Assembly (NCBI GenBank): GCA_024233135.1
Contig: JACKPZ010000002.1
Location: forward strand, 1 to 64,000
Source of the DNA: Akkermansiaceae bacterium
Lineage (GTDB): Bacteria > Verrucomicrobiota > Verrucomicrobiia > Verrucomicrobiales > Akkermansiaceae
Direction of reading: 5' to 3'
Length of the DNA stretch: 64,000 nucleotides
This document shows positions 19,447-28,566 of this stretch, piece after piece. The notes beneath the pieces are model-generated. The model was not told the DNA's origin and ran no database searches. It saw nothing but the letters and a program-made list of their open reading frames with translations. Every line of letters begins with the position of its first letter. The first letter of the stretch is position 1. A program made the translations under genes and the position numbers.

Positions 19447-19832
19447 ACTCGCGCGGCCGGGCGTTTCCGCCAATCGAGAAGCCCGCGCATCCATGCCCAC
19501 AGAAGGCCTTCCGCGAGCAGGAGGAGGAACAACATCGCGACGAGGAAACCGGCGGTCGACATTTTCAGGAACGCGACCGCGAAGGGCAGCAGGAACACCG
19601 TTTCGACGTCGAAGAGAAGAAACAGCAGGCCGAACAGGTAATACTGCGAGTGGAAGCGCACCTGCGGCTCGTCGAGCGGCTCGACGCCACATTCGTAAAG
19701 GGCGTTCTTGTGTTTCCCCTTCTTGATCGGTGTGAAGAACCGCATCCAGACCCGCGCGAGGACCAGCGCGCCGATCGGCACGGCGAGCGCCACGGCGAAG
19801 AACACGAGGACCGGCAGGTAAGGATGCGTCAT
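19440..19832 (-). CDS. nuoA: Complex I subunit A
   Basis: 130-residue, three-helix membrane subunit (ND3 homologue). The characteristic long loop KHKNALYECGVEPLDEPQVR is present with its conserved Cys, followed by FHSQYYLFGLLFLLFDVETVFLLPFA, whose DVE is conserved. It lies 55 bp downstream of the dihydroorotate-dehydrogenase-like gene on the same strand. It is separated from nuoB by the oppositely oriented VOC gene, an unusual break in a normally contiguous operon. Confidence 0.96.
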   Translation of the reverse strand: MTHPYLPVLVFFAVALAVPIGALVLARVWMRFFTPIKKGKHKNALYECGVEPLDEPQVRFHSQYYLFGLLFLLFDVETVFLLPFAVAFLKMSTAGFLVAMLFLLLLAEGLLWAWMRGLLDWRKRPAARVQ

Positions 19833-19887
19833 GGGTTTCTGATCGATGGAAGACTGCCCGTGAGGGCGCGGCGGGTCGAGGCGATTC

Positions 19888-20880
19888 TCAGACCTTCCAG
19901 AGTTGGAGCACCTTGAGGTAGTTGGCGCGCTCGAAGATTGACGGATCGGGGCAGTGCTGGAGGCTCATGCTGCCGCACATCTGTGCGACGGATTCGTATT
20001 CGTGATCTTCCAACCAGTGGCGCACCCCCTGGATCAAGCTGCCGATGTGCGCGGGCCCGTTCTTGAGCAGCGAGGAAACCGTTTGCACGGCGGACGCTCC
20101 GCACATGATCGCTTTGACGACATCCTCCACCGAGTGGATTCCGCCGCTGACGGCGATGCTGGCGTTCAAGTGCCCGTGAAGAATGGCGGCCCAGCGCAGG
20201 CGGAGACGGAGTTCCGCGGCGGTGGATAGATCGAGCCGCTGCAGGACCTCGAGTTCCTCGATATCGATGTCGGGCTGATAGAAACGGTTGAACAGGATGA
20301 GGCCTGCTGCGCCGGCGGCATCGAGTTGTTTGCCGAAACTGCCGAGCGAGGAGAAGAACGGTGACAGTTTCACCGCGATCGGGATTTTCACGGTGTCCTT
20401 CACCGCCTCGAGGATGTCGAGCGTGCGTTGCTCGACCTCCGCCCCGGTTTCATCGGGATCCGTGGCGATGTAGTACACGTTCAGCTCCAGCGCGTCGGCA
20501 CCGGCCTGCTCGATGAGCCGTGCGTGGTCGGTCCAGCCGCCGAGCGTGGTGCCGTTGAGCGATCCGATCACCGGAATCTCGACCATGCTTTTGATCTTTG
20601 CGATCTGCTCCAGGTAGCGGTCCGGCCCGAGCGCGTAATCCTCCATCTGGGGAAAATACGAGGTCGCCTCGCCGAACGACTCGGCGGGCATCTCGGTGTG
20701 CGCGAACTCGGCGAGCTGCTGGCTGGTGATCTGCTCCTCGAAGAGCGAGTGCATCACGATGGCCGCCGCGCCGGCATCCTCGAGCCGGCGGACGTTGTCG
20801 AGGCTGTCGACCAGCGGCGAGGCGCCGGGCATCACCGGGTTCTTGAGCGTGAGGCCGAGGTAATTGGTGGTGAGGTCCAT
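19888..20880 (-). CDS. Dihydroorotate dehydrogenase-like flavoprotein
   Basis: 330-residue TIM-barrel protein of the PyrD family (MDLTTNYLGLTLKNPVMPG start; IGSLNGTTLGGW, ELNVYY, IPIAVKLSPFFSSL, IAVSGGIHSVEDVVKAIMCGA). The residues around the glycine-rich C-terminal barrel strands are those of an FMN-binding site. This subfamily is repeatedly found next to pyruvate:ferredoxin oxidoreductase genes, and its true substrate is unsettled; a role in pyrimidine synthesis should not be assumed. It sits 32 bp downstream of nifJ and 55 bp upstream of nuoA, suggesting co-transcription. Start at the ATG at 20880; the open frame upstream lies antisense-free inside nifJ and is ignored. Confidence 0.85.
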   Translation of the reverse strand: MDLTTNYLGLTLKNPVMPGASPLVDSLDNVRRLEDAGAAAIVMHSLFEEQITSQQLAEFAHTEMPAESFGEATSYFPQMEDYALGPDRYLEQIAKIKSMVEIPVIGSLNGTTLGGWTDHARLIEQAGADALELNVYYIATDPDETGAEVEQRTLDILEAVKDTVKIPIAVKLSPFFSSLGSFGKQLDAAGAAGLILFNRFYQPDIDIEELEVLQRLDLSTAAELRLRLRWAAILHGHLNASIAVSGGIHSVEDVVKAIMCGASAVQTVSSLLKNGPAHIGSLIQGVRHWLEDHEYESVAQMCGSMSLQHCPDPSIFERANYLKVLQLWKV

Positions 20881-20912
20881 GGAAGTAGAAGCTGAGATTC
20901 TGAAATGTGGGT

Positions 20913-23900
20913 TTACTCGGCGGCGGGGGCGGGCTCCATGGAGGCGGCCATCTGCTGATAGAGAGCGTAACGTTCCTTGACGGATTCCTCCGCCATTTCG
21001 TGGAGCATGGCCGAGCGTTCCGGGTTGATGCGGGCGAGCATCTGGAAGCGGGTCTCGTTGCGGGTGAAATCGGCGAGCGAACCTTTCGGCGCGCCGGAGT
21101 CGAGTTTCATCGGGTTCTCCCCTTTCTCCGCGCGGCGCGGGTCGAAGCGGAACAGTGGCCAGTAACCGCAGGCGACCGCCTTCTTCTGCTGCTCCAGACC
21201 CTGCGACAGGCTGTAGCCGTGGGCGACGCAGTGGCTGTAGGCGATGACCAGCGATGGGCCGTCGTAGCTTTCCGCCTCGCGGAAGACCGAGACGACGTGG
21301 CTGTCCTTCGCTCCCAGTGAAACCCGGGCGACGTAGACCGTGCCGTAGCTCGACGCGATGAGCCCGAGGTCCTTCTTCGGCACCGCCTTGCCGGCCATCG
21401 AGAACTTCGCGACCGCGCCGAGCGGCGTGGATTTCGACTGCTGGCCGCCGGTGTTCGAATAGACCTCGGTGTCGAGAACGAGGATGTTCACGTTGCGGCC
21501 GGAGGCGATGACGTGGTCGAGACCGCCGAACCCGATGTCGTAGGCCCAGCCGTCGCCGCCGACGATCCATACGGACTTGTTGACAAGGTAGTCGGCGACC
21601 TGTGCGAGCGATTTCGCTTCGGAGGACGTCTGCCCTGATAGAGCCGAGCGCAGGGCGACGACCCGTTTTCGTTGTTCCTCGATCCCCTGCTCCGTCGACT
21701 GGTCGGCGCTGAGGATGGCGCTGACGAGATCATCCCCGAGCACGGAGGCCTGGCCGCGCACGAGGTGTTCGGCGAAGACCTTCGACTGGTCGAGGCTGGC
21801 GCGCATGCCGAGGCCGAACTCCGCGTTGTCCTCGAAGAGCGAGTTCGCCCATGCGGGTCCGCGGCCGCAGTGATCGGTCGTGTAGGGCGTGGTCGGCAGG
21901 TTTCCGCCGTAGATCGACGAACATCCGGTGGCGTTGGCCATCAGCATGCGGTCGCCGAACATCTGGGTGAGAAGCTTGATGTAGGGCGTTTCGCCGCAGC
22001 CGGCGCAGGCACCGGAGAACTCGAAGAGCGGCTTCATGAACTGCGTCGTCTTGACGTCGTCCTTGAGCATCGCGCGGTCGGGATCCGGCAGCTCGTTGAA
22101 GAACGCGAAGTTCTCGCGCTCGGCATCGCGCAGCGGGAGTTGCGGTGCCATGTTGATCGCCTTGCGGCTCGGGTTGCTCTTGTCCTTGGCCGGGCAGACC
22201 TGGACGCAGAGGTGGCAACCGGTGCAATCCTCGGCCGCCACCTGCAGCGTGTATTTCATCCCGGCGAAATCGCGCACCTTGAAGTCGGTCGACTTGAAGG
22301 TCGGCGGCGCGTTCTCCAACAACTCGGGCTGATAGACCTTCGGCCGGATCGCCGCGTGCGGGCAGACGAGCGAGCATTTGTTGCACTGAATGCAGATGTC
22401 CGTTTCCCAGACGGGGATCTCCTCGGCGATGTTGCGCTTCTCCCACTGCGTCGTGCCGGTCGGCCAGGTGCCGTCCACGGGAAACGCGGAGACAGGCAGC
22501 AGGTCGCCCTTGCCCGCGAGCATCAGGGCGGTGACGCGTTTGACGAAATCCGGAGCGTCCTCGGGCACCACCGGGTTGAGGTGATGCGTCGATGTGGGCG
22601 CATCCGGGTAGTTGATCTGTTTGAGGTTCGCCAGCGTGCTGTCGACCGCCTCGTAGTTCTTTTGGACCACGGCGTCGCCGCGTTTGCCGTAGGTTTTCTT
22701 GATCGCGTATTTGATCTGGGCGATCGCCTCGTCCTTGGGCAGCACGCCGGAGATCGCGAAATAACACGTCTGCATGATCGTGTTGATGCGGCCGGGCATG
22801 CCGACGGCGCGGGCGACGGACGACGCGTCGATGGCGTAGAACGAGAGGTTTTTCAGGATGATCTGCTCCTGGATCTCGCGCGGCAGGCGGCTCCATGCCT
22901 CGTCCGGATCGCCGGGCGAGTTGAGCAGGAAGATGCCGTTCGGTTTCGCGTAGGACAGCACGTCGACCTGATGGAGCAGGTCGAAACGGTGGCAGGCGAC
23001 GAACTCGGCCTGGCGGATCAGATACGTCGCGCGGATCGGCTTCGGCCCGAAGCGGAGGTGGGAAACCGTCATCGCTCCGGCTTTCTTCGAGTCATAGACG
23101 AAGTAGCCCTGCGCGTAGTTGTCGGTGCCCTCGCCGATGATCTTGATCGAGTTCTTGTTCGCGCCGACCGTGCCGTCCGAGCCGAGGCCGAAAAAGACGG
23201 CCTGTTTCATGCCGGGCGTTTCGACCTCGAACGCCGGATCGTAGTCGAGCGAGAGGCCGGTGACATCGTCGTTGATGCCGACGGTGAAGACCTTTTTGGG
23301 ATCGTCCTTGGCGAGCTCGTCAAAGACCGCCTTGACCATCGCGCAGTTGAACTCCTTCGAGCCGAGGCCGTAGCGACCGCCGGTCACCTTGATGGCGCTG
23401 GTGTTTTCCAACAGGCCGAGGGTTTCCGCCTGACGGAGCGCGGCGACCACATCGAGGTAAAGCGGTTCGCCGAGGGCACCGGGTTCCTTGGTGCGGTCGA
23501 GAACGGCGATCGACTTCACCGATTTCGGCAGGGTGGCGGCGAATTCCTCGACGCAGAACGGCCGGTAGAGACGGACCTTGATCACGCCGGTCTTGCGGCC
23601 GCCTTCGTTGAGCGCGTCCACCGTTTCTGAAACCGCTTCGGCCCCCGATCCCATGATGACGACCACGTGCTCTGCATCGGGCGCGCCGTCGTAGTCGAAA
23701 GGTTTGTAGGCACGGCCGGTGCGGGCGGCGAAGGCGTCCATCGCCTCCTTCACCAACTCCGGCAGCTTGTCATAGAACGAATTGCAACCTTCGCGCGCTT
23801 GGAAAAACGCGTCCGGATTCTGCGCCGTGCCGCGGATCTTCGGCGCATCCGGCGTGAGAGCCCGGTCGCGGAGCGCGGCGATGGCATCCTCGTCGACCAG

Positions 23901-24491
23901 CGATCGGAGGTCGTCATCGCTGAGAAGCTGGATCTTGGAAACCTCGTGCGAGGTGCGGAAGCCATCGAAGAAATGAAGGAATGGCACCCGCGATTTCAGC
24001 GTGACCATCTGGGAGATCACCGCCGTGTCCATGGCCTCCTGGACCGAGCCGCCGCACAGCATCGCGAACCCCGTCTGGCGGCAGGCCATCACATCCGAGT
24101 GGTCGCCGAAGATGCTCAGCGCGTGCGTCGCCACCGCGCGGGCCGTCACGTGCAGGCAGAACGGGCTCAGCTCGCCGGCGATCTTGAACATGTTCGGGAT
24201 CATCAGCAGAAGTCCCTGGGATGCGGTGAAGGACGCGCTCAGAGACCCCGCCTGCAGAGCCCCGTGCAGAGCGCCCGCGGCACCACCTTCGGACTGCATC
24301 TCCACCACGCTCGGCACCGCGCCCCACAGGTTCGGCTTGGAGGCGGCGGACCACTCGTCGGCGAACTCCGCCATCGGCGAGGACGGGGTGATCGGGTAGA
24401 TGGCGAAAAACTCGTTGAGGCGATAGGCGACGGAGGCCACGGCCTCGTTCGCGTCCATCGTGCCGGTTGGGATTGGGTCGTTTTCCTTCAC
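20913..24491 (-). CDS. nifJ: Pyruvate:ferredoxin (flavodoxin) oxidoreductase
   Basis: 1192-residue single-chain PFOR converting pyruvate and CoA to acetyl-CoA, CO2 and reduced ferredoxin. Domains in order: pyruvate-binding domain I (TMDANEAVASVAYRLNE, YPITPSSPMAE), CoA-related domains, a ferredoxin domain with two [4Fe-4S] motifs (CIQCNKCSLVCP about 697, CTGCHLCVQVCP about 757), the CAGCGETPY segment (about 827) for the proximal cluster, and the TPP site (GDGWAYDIGFGG, EVYSNTGGQQSKSTP). The GTG start at 24491 is chosen; an in-frame ATG lies 11 codons later. It heads a minus-strand run into the flavoprotein gene and the nuo genes, which suggests ferredoxin-linked respiration. Confidence 0.97.
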   Translation of the reverse strand: MKENDPIPTGTMDANEAVASVAYRLNEFFAIYPITPSSPMAEFADEWSAASKPNLWGAVPSVVEMQSEGGAAGALHGALQAGSLSASFTASQGLLLMIPNMFKIAGELSPFCLHVTARAVATHALSIFGDHSDVMACRQTGFAMLCGGSVQEAMDTAVISQMVTLKSRVPFLHFFDGFRTSHEVSKIQLLSDDDLRSLVDEDAIAALRDRALTPDAPKIRGTAQNPDAFFQAREGCNSFYDKLPELVKEAMDAFAARTGRAYKPFDYDGAPDAEHVVVIMGSGAEAVSETVDALNEGGRKTGVIKVRLYRPFCVEEFAATLPKSVKSIAVLDRTKEPGALGEPLYLDVVAALRQAETLGLLENTSAIKVTGGRYGLGSKEFNCAMVKAVFDELAKDDPKKVFTVGINDDVTGLSLDYDPAFEVETPGMKQAVFFGLGSDGTVGANKNSIKIIGEGTDNYAQGYFVYDSKKAGAMTVSHLRFGPKPIRATYLIRQAEFVACHRFDLLHQVDVLSYAKPNGIFLLNSPGDPDEAWSRLPREIQEQIILKNLSFYAIDASSVARAVGMPGRINTIMQTCYFAISGVLPKDEAIAQIKYAIKKTYGKRGDAVVQKNYEAVDSTLANLKQINYPDAPTSTHHLNPVVPEDAPDFVKRVTALMLAGKGDLLPVSAFPVDGTWPTGTTQWEKRNIAEEIPVWETDICIQCNKCSLVCPHAAIRPKVYQPELLENAPPTFKSTDFKVRDFAGMKYTLQVAAEDCTGCHLCVQVCPAKDKSNPSRKAINMAPQLPLRDAERENFAFFNELPDPDRAMLKDDVKTTQFMKPLFEFSGACAGCGETPYIKLLTQMFGDRMLMANATGCSSIYGGNLPTTPYTTDHCGRGPAWANSLFEDNAEFGLGMRASLDQSKVFAEHLVRGQASVLGDDLVSAILSADQSTEQGIEEQRKRVVALRSALSGQTSSEAKSLAQVADYLVNKSVWIVGGDGWAYDIGFGGLDHVIASGRNVNILVLDTEVYSNTGGQQSKSTPLGAVAKFSMAGKAVPKKDLGLIASSYGTVYVARVSLGAKDSHVVSVFREAESYDGPSLVIAYSHCVAHGYSLSQGLEQQKKAVACGYWPLFRFDPRRAEKGENPMKLDSGAPKGSLADFTRNETRFQMLARINPERSAMLHEMAEESVKERYALYQQMAASMEPAPAAE

Positions 24492-24644
24492 GCTCGTCGT
24501 TCAAACACAGTCCATAAGGTGCGGTCCACTCCATGGAGAAAATGACGCGAGAATGGCAATTTCCGCACAAGTTCGGACCCGAAACGCGTGGCCATCCCGC
24601 AAATCCCCTCCTACGCTCGCCGCCATAGCTCGAACCCCATCGCC
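24492..24644. promoter_or_regulatory. Divergent promoter region nifJ / carboxyltransferase
   Basis: This 153-bp spacer separates the divergently transcribed nifJ (minus) and carboxyltransferase subunit gene (plus), so both promoters should lie here. It holds a relatively AT-rich patch around 24535-24565 (gagaaaatgacgcgagaat, gcaatttccgc), but I cannot assign -35/-10 boxes or an operator with confidence. No recognisable riboswitch is seen. Confidence 0.4.
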
Positions 24645-26123
24645 ATGAAACCCGTCACATTCAACAACACCGTGCTGCGAGACGGCCACCAGTCGCTCGC
24701 CGCCACCCGGATGTCCACCGAGCAGATGCTGCCCGCCGCGCCGATCCTCGACTCGATCGGATTCAGCGGCCTGGAAACGTGGGGCGGAGCGACCATCGAC
24801 TCGTGTCTTCGCTACCTCAACGAGAACCCCTTCGACCGGCTGCGCGCGCTCAAGAAAGCCGCGCCGAACACCCCGCAGATCATGCTTCTGCGCGGCCAGA
24901 ACATCGTCCAATACGCCAGTTTCCCCGATGACGTCGTCGAGGCCTTCGTCCGCGCCAACGCCGCCGCGGGGCAGGATGTGTTCCGCGTGTTCGACGCGCT
25001 CAACGACACCCGCAACCTCAAGACCGCCATCGACACCGTTCTCGCCTGCGGCAAACACGCCCGCGGCGAGATCTGTTATACGACCAGCCCGGTCCACACC
25101 ATCGACGCGTTCGTCCACATGGGCGTCGAACTGGAGAAGATGGGCTGCCAGTCGATCGGCATCAAGGACATGTCCGGCATCATCACGCCCAAGGTCGCCC
25201 ACGATCTGGTCACCGAGCTGAAGAAGCGGGTCGGCCTGCCGATCGTGCTCCACACCCACGACACCGCCGGGCTCGGCGCCACCTCATATCTCGCAGCGGT
25301 CTATGCCGGCGTCGATGTGGTGGAAACGTCGATCGTCCCCTTCGCCAACGGCACCGGCCAGCCGGACACCGTGCGCATGCTCGCCCTGCTCGACGGCCAC
25401 CCGCGCAAGCCGGACTACGATACCGACAAGCTCCAGGAACTGCGCGTCCACTTCGAGGAAGTCTACAGGCAGCTCGGCAAGTTCACGAGCCACGCCAACG
25501 AGCGCGTCGATTCCGACATCCTCACGTTCCAGGTTCCCGGCGGCATGCTTTCGAATTTCCGCAACCAGCTCGCCGAACAGAAGATGGCCGACAAGTTTGA
25601 CGAAGTCGTCCGCGAGATCCCCGTTGTGCGCGAGGCGCTCGGTTGGATCCCGCTGGTGACGCCCACCTCGCAGATCGTCGGCACCCAGGCGATGATGAAC
25701 GTGAAGTTCGGCCGCTGGAAGGTCATCTGCCAGCCGGCGCAGGACATCGCGCTGGGCAAATACGGCAAGACGCCGGGACCGGTGAATCCCGAAATCCTCG
25801 CAGCCGTCGAGAAACAGACCGGCCAGAAAGCCGTCACCTGCCGCCCGGCCGACCTGTTGGAGCCGGGCCTTGAGAACTACCGCAAGCAAGCGGAGGAAAA
25901 AGGCCTGCCCACCGACGACGAGACGACCGTCCTCTTCGCCATGTTCCCGCAACAGGTCGAGGCGCTGCACAAGGCTCCCGAGCCGGAACCGGAGAAACCC
26001 GCGCCCGCTCCGGTGGCCGCGCCGCCGGAACCCGCCGCCTCTCCGGAACCCACCGGCAAAGGACAATCGATGGTCCTCACCATCGACGGCCAGCGACACC
26101 ACGTGCTCGTCGAGAAGGTCTAG
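24645..26123 (+). CDS. Biotin-less pyruvate/oxaloacetate carboxyltransferase subunit
   Basis: 492-residue protein of the OadA/PycB/transcarboxylase-5S family, which moves a carboxyl group between carboxybiotin and pyruvate/oxaloacetate. The TIM-barrel has the family start FNNTVLRDGHQSLAATR with metal-site Asp, QDVFRVFDALND, the carboxybiotin-lysine-like segment IGIKDMSGI (about 177), and metal-binding HTHDTAGLG. A conserved carboxylase domain follows (to about 430), then a Pro/Ala/Glu-rich linker. The chain stops just after a stub (SMVLTIDGQRHHVLVEKV) that resembles the beginning of a biotin-carrier domain, with no AMKM site. A separate biotin carrier is encoded at 53.6 kb. Start at the ATG at 24645. 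Confidence 0.9.
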   Translation: MKPVTFNNTVLRDGHQSLAATRMSTEQMLPAAPILDSIGFSGLETWGGATIDSCLRYLNENPFDRLRALKKAAPNTPQIMLLRGQNIVQYASFPDDVVEAFVRANAAAGQDVFRVFDALNDTRNLKTAIDTVLACGKHARGEICYTTSPVHTIDAFVHMGVELEKMGCQSIGIKDMSGIITPKVAHDLVTELKKRVGLPIVLHTHDTAGLGATSYLAAVYAGVDVVETSIVPFANGTGQPDTVRMLALLDGHPRKPDYDTDKLQELRVHFEEVYRQLGKFTSHANERVDSDILTFQVPGGMLSNFRNQLAEQKMADKFDEVVREIPVVREALGWIPLVTPTSQIVGTQAMMNVKFGRWKVICQPAQDIALGKYGKTPGPVNPEILAAVEKQTGQKAVTCRPADLLEPGLENYRKQAEEKGLPTDDETTVLFAMFPQQVEALHKAPEPEPEKPAPAPVAAPPEPAASPEPTGKGQSMVLTIDGQRHHVLVEKV

Positions 26124-26172
26124 CAGGACCACCGTTCGGACCATCCCGGTTGCATAGGGCCGCGGACAGGCC

Positions 26173-28494
26173 GTGAAACACTCGGACGGCGCCTCCCGTT
26201 TCACGTGCGTGAAGTTTCTGTTCGCCCTGCTTTCATGGATCGCGGCCGCCCATCTCCAGGCTGCCGACACGCTGAAGATTCTCCTCTGGAACACCGAGCG
26301 CGGATCGAACCCCTATGGTCCCGGTGGCAAGGAGCGGGTGTTGAAAGTCGTCCGCGACAGCGGCGCCGACGTGGTTCTCTGGCAGGAATCCTACCCGCTC
26401 GGCGAGGACGGCCCCAAATTGAGCGCATGGGTTGCGAAGGAACTCGGTTGGCAGGCATGGCAGGGAGAAAGCCCGCACCTCGCGGTGGCGACACGCTTCC
26501 AGATCGCGGAAACATATTTCCACCATCCGTGGCACGGAGTGGGTGCCCGGCTTCGCGATGATGCAGGCCGCGAGTTCCTCGCATGGAGCATCTGGCTCGA
26601 CTGGCGCTCTCCGGTGCAGTGGCTGGCGCAGGACCGGCCCGATGCGACCGATGCCGGATTGCTGGCCTGCGATACCGGGACATCGGACCGCTTCGCACAG
26701 GCTCAGGCGCTGCTCGACGGGCTCGATGCGATGGGCCATCTTGAAGCCGACGTGCCGTTGCTGGTAGGTGGCGATTGGAATAGCTCGTCTCATCGCGACT
26801 GGACGGCGGAAGCGGTCGCGGCGCATCCGTGGCGGCGTGACCTGCCGCTGATGGTCAGCCGTTTGGTCGAAGGCGCCGGATTCACCGATGCGTTCCGGTT
26901 CGTTCACCCGAGCGTGGCGAAGGCTCCGGGAAACACGTGGACGCCTCGACAGGACAAACGCGACAACGGCAAGGACGATCCGCCGGAACGCATCGACCGT
27001 CTCTATTTCCGGAACGTGTCGGAAAAACCGGGCCTCGTGCCGGTGAAAACGACCGTGCTTCCGCGGAACCGCGAGGACGCCGCCGGCCCGAAGGAATCCG
27101 CGGTGTTTCCCAGCGACCACTCCGCGGTGCTGATCGAATTCGAATGGCGGAGCGGCGAACGGCCTGCCGTCGATGACGCGACGGCGGTCTCGCCGGGTCT
27201 CGACCACGCGCCGCCGGGCGTCGAACAACCGGACTTCGAGCCAACCCGCATCGCCTGGGGGTCGTGCTACCGGGAGTCCCAGCCGTGTCCGATGCTGGCA
27301 ACCCTCGGCCGCATGAAGCCGGATCTCTACCTCGCGCTCGGCGACAACATCTACGGCGACACGCAAGACATGGCGGTGCTGCGCCGCAAGTACCGCCGGC
27401 TCGGCCGCCAACCCGACTGGCGCGACTTCGTCCGCGACACCCCGGTGCTGGCCACTTGGGACGATCACGACTATGGCGCCGATGATTCCGGTCGGCAGTT
27501 CCGGCCGAAACAGGCATCCAAAGACCTCTTCCTCGACTTTTTCGACGAGCCGGCGGACAGCCCGCGGCGCTCGCGCGAGGGCATCTACCGCTCGACCTTG
27601 CTCGGCCCTCCCGAGCGGCGGATCCAGATCCTGATGCTCGATCTCCGCACCTTCCGATCACCGATCGCCCGGGCGGAGGAGAAGGCCTATCCGGAACTCG
27701 GCCGCTACCGTCCGTTGTTGGACGACGAAGAGCAGGTGATGCTCGGCGACGCGCAGTGGACCTGGTTGGAAGAGGAGCTGAAGAAACCGGCGAAACTGCG
27801 CCTCATCGGCCTCTCCACCCAGTTCGGCAGCGCGCACAACGGCCACGAGGCCTGGGCCAACCTGCCACGCGAGCGCGAGCGCTTTCTCCAACTGCTTCGG
27901 AACACCCGTGCCGAGGGCGTCATCCTGCTTTCCGGCGACACCCATTGGGCCGAGTACAGCCTCATCGAGCGGCCGGACATCTATCCGCTCCCTGACCTCA
28001 CCTCGAGCAGCCTCAACCAGTCGTGGAAGCCCGCCGGGCCCAATCCGAACCGGATCGGCCGGGCCTACACCGACCCGAACGCGGCCATACTCGAGATCGA
28101 CTGGGAGAAGGAAACCGTGACCTCGAGAACCTACGACGTGTCTGGCAAGGTCCGGCTGATGCTCGAAATCCCGCTCGCGTCGCTCCGTTTCGAAACCGCG
28201 GTTTCCGAAGTGGCTCCCGCGGGCGCATGGGAGACATCCTTTGGCACGCTGACACTGGAGGAAACCAGCGACGGCTGGCGCGGAACCTATCCCGGCGGAT
28301 CCTGCGAACTCCAACAAAAGGGAGGCACGCTGGAAGGCATCTGGTCCGAAGATGGCAGAAGCGGAAAGTGCCGATTCCAACCGACCCGCTGCGGACGGTT
28401 TCTGCTCGGCGCCTACGGTCGCGGCGACGGACCGCTGGCGCTTCCCTGGCCCGCTTGGCGAAGAGGCGGGGCAGGTTTCGCATTTCCTGACTGA
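26173..28494 (+). CDS. Exported EEP-nuclease / PhoD-phosphatase fusion
   Basis: 773 residues with a signal peptide. Initiation may be at the GTG at 26173 or, more signal-like, the GTG at 26209 (KFLFALLSWIAAAHLQAAD). The first half is an endonuclease/exonuclease/phosphatase-type domain (ILLWNTERG, VVLWQES, LLVGGDWNSSSH, FPSDHSAVLIEF). The second half, from about residue 355, is PhoD-like: IAWGSCYRES, DLYLALGDNIYGDT, TWDDHDYG, and LLSGDTHWAEYS supply the metal-binding Asp/His pattern. A short C-terminal beta domain follows. Periplasmic or extracellular phosphodiester and phosphate-monoester hydrolysis would scavenge phosphate from nucleic acids or lipids (inference). I see no Pho-box. No operon partner is obvious. 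Confidence 0.85.
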   Translation: MKHSDGASRFTCVKFLFALLSWIAAAHLQAADTLKILLWNTERGSNPYGPGGKERVLKVVRDSGADVVLWQESYPLGEDGPKLSAWVAKELGWQAWQGESPHLAVATRFQIAETYFHHPWHGVGARLRDDAGREFLAWSIWLDWRSPVQWLAQDRPDATDAGLLACDTGTSDRFAQAQALLDGLDAMGHLEADVPLLVGGDWNSSSHRDWTAEAVAAHPWRRDLPLMVSRLVEGAGFTDAFRFVHPSVAKAPGNTWTPRQDKRDNGKDDPPERIDRLYFRNVSEKPGLVPVKTTVLPRNREDAAGPKESAVFPSDHSAVLIEFEWRSGERPAVDDATAVSPGLDHAPPGVEQPDFEPTRIAWGSCYRESQPCPMLATLGRMKPDLYLALGDNIYGDTQDMAVLRRKYRRLGRQPDWRDFVRDTPVLATWDDHDYGADDSGRQFRPKQASKDLFLDFFDEPADSPRRSREGIYRSTLLGPPERRIQILMLDLRTFRSPIARAEEKAYPELGRYRPLLDDEEQVMLGDAQWTWLEEELKKPAKLRLIGLSTQFGSAHNGHEAWANLPRERERFLQLLRNTRAEGVILLSGDTHWAEYSLIERPDIYPLPDLTSSSLNQSWKPAGPNPNRIGRAYTDPNAAILEIDWEKETVTSRTYDVSGKVRLMLEIPLASLRFETAVSEVAPAGAWETSFGTLTLEETSDGWRGTYPGGSCELQQKGGTLEGIWSEDGRSGKCRFQPTRCGRFLLGAYGRGDGPLALPWPAWRRGGAGFAFPD

Positions 28495-28566
28495 ACCGAT
28501 CGCCCATGCGGGCATGCCGGTGTTCGCAGCTCCCGCAAAGCGGGCGTTCATTCAGCTCGACCCCGT

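Noticed and set aside
21672..24545. Long plus-strand frames across nifJ
   Set aside because: They are complementary shadows of PFOR with low-complexity Arg/Val/Asp content and no recognisable domain.
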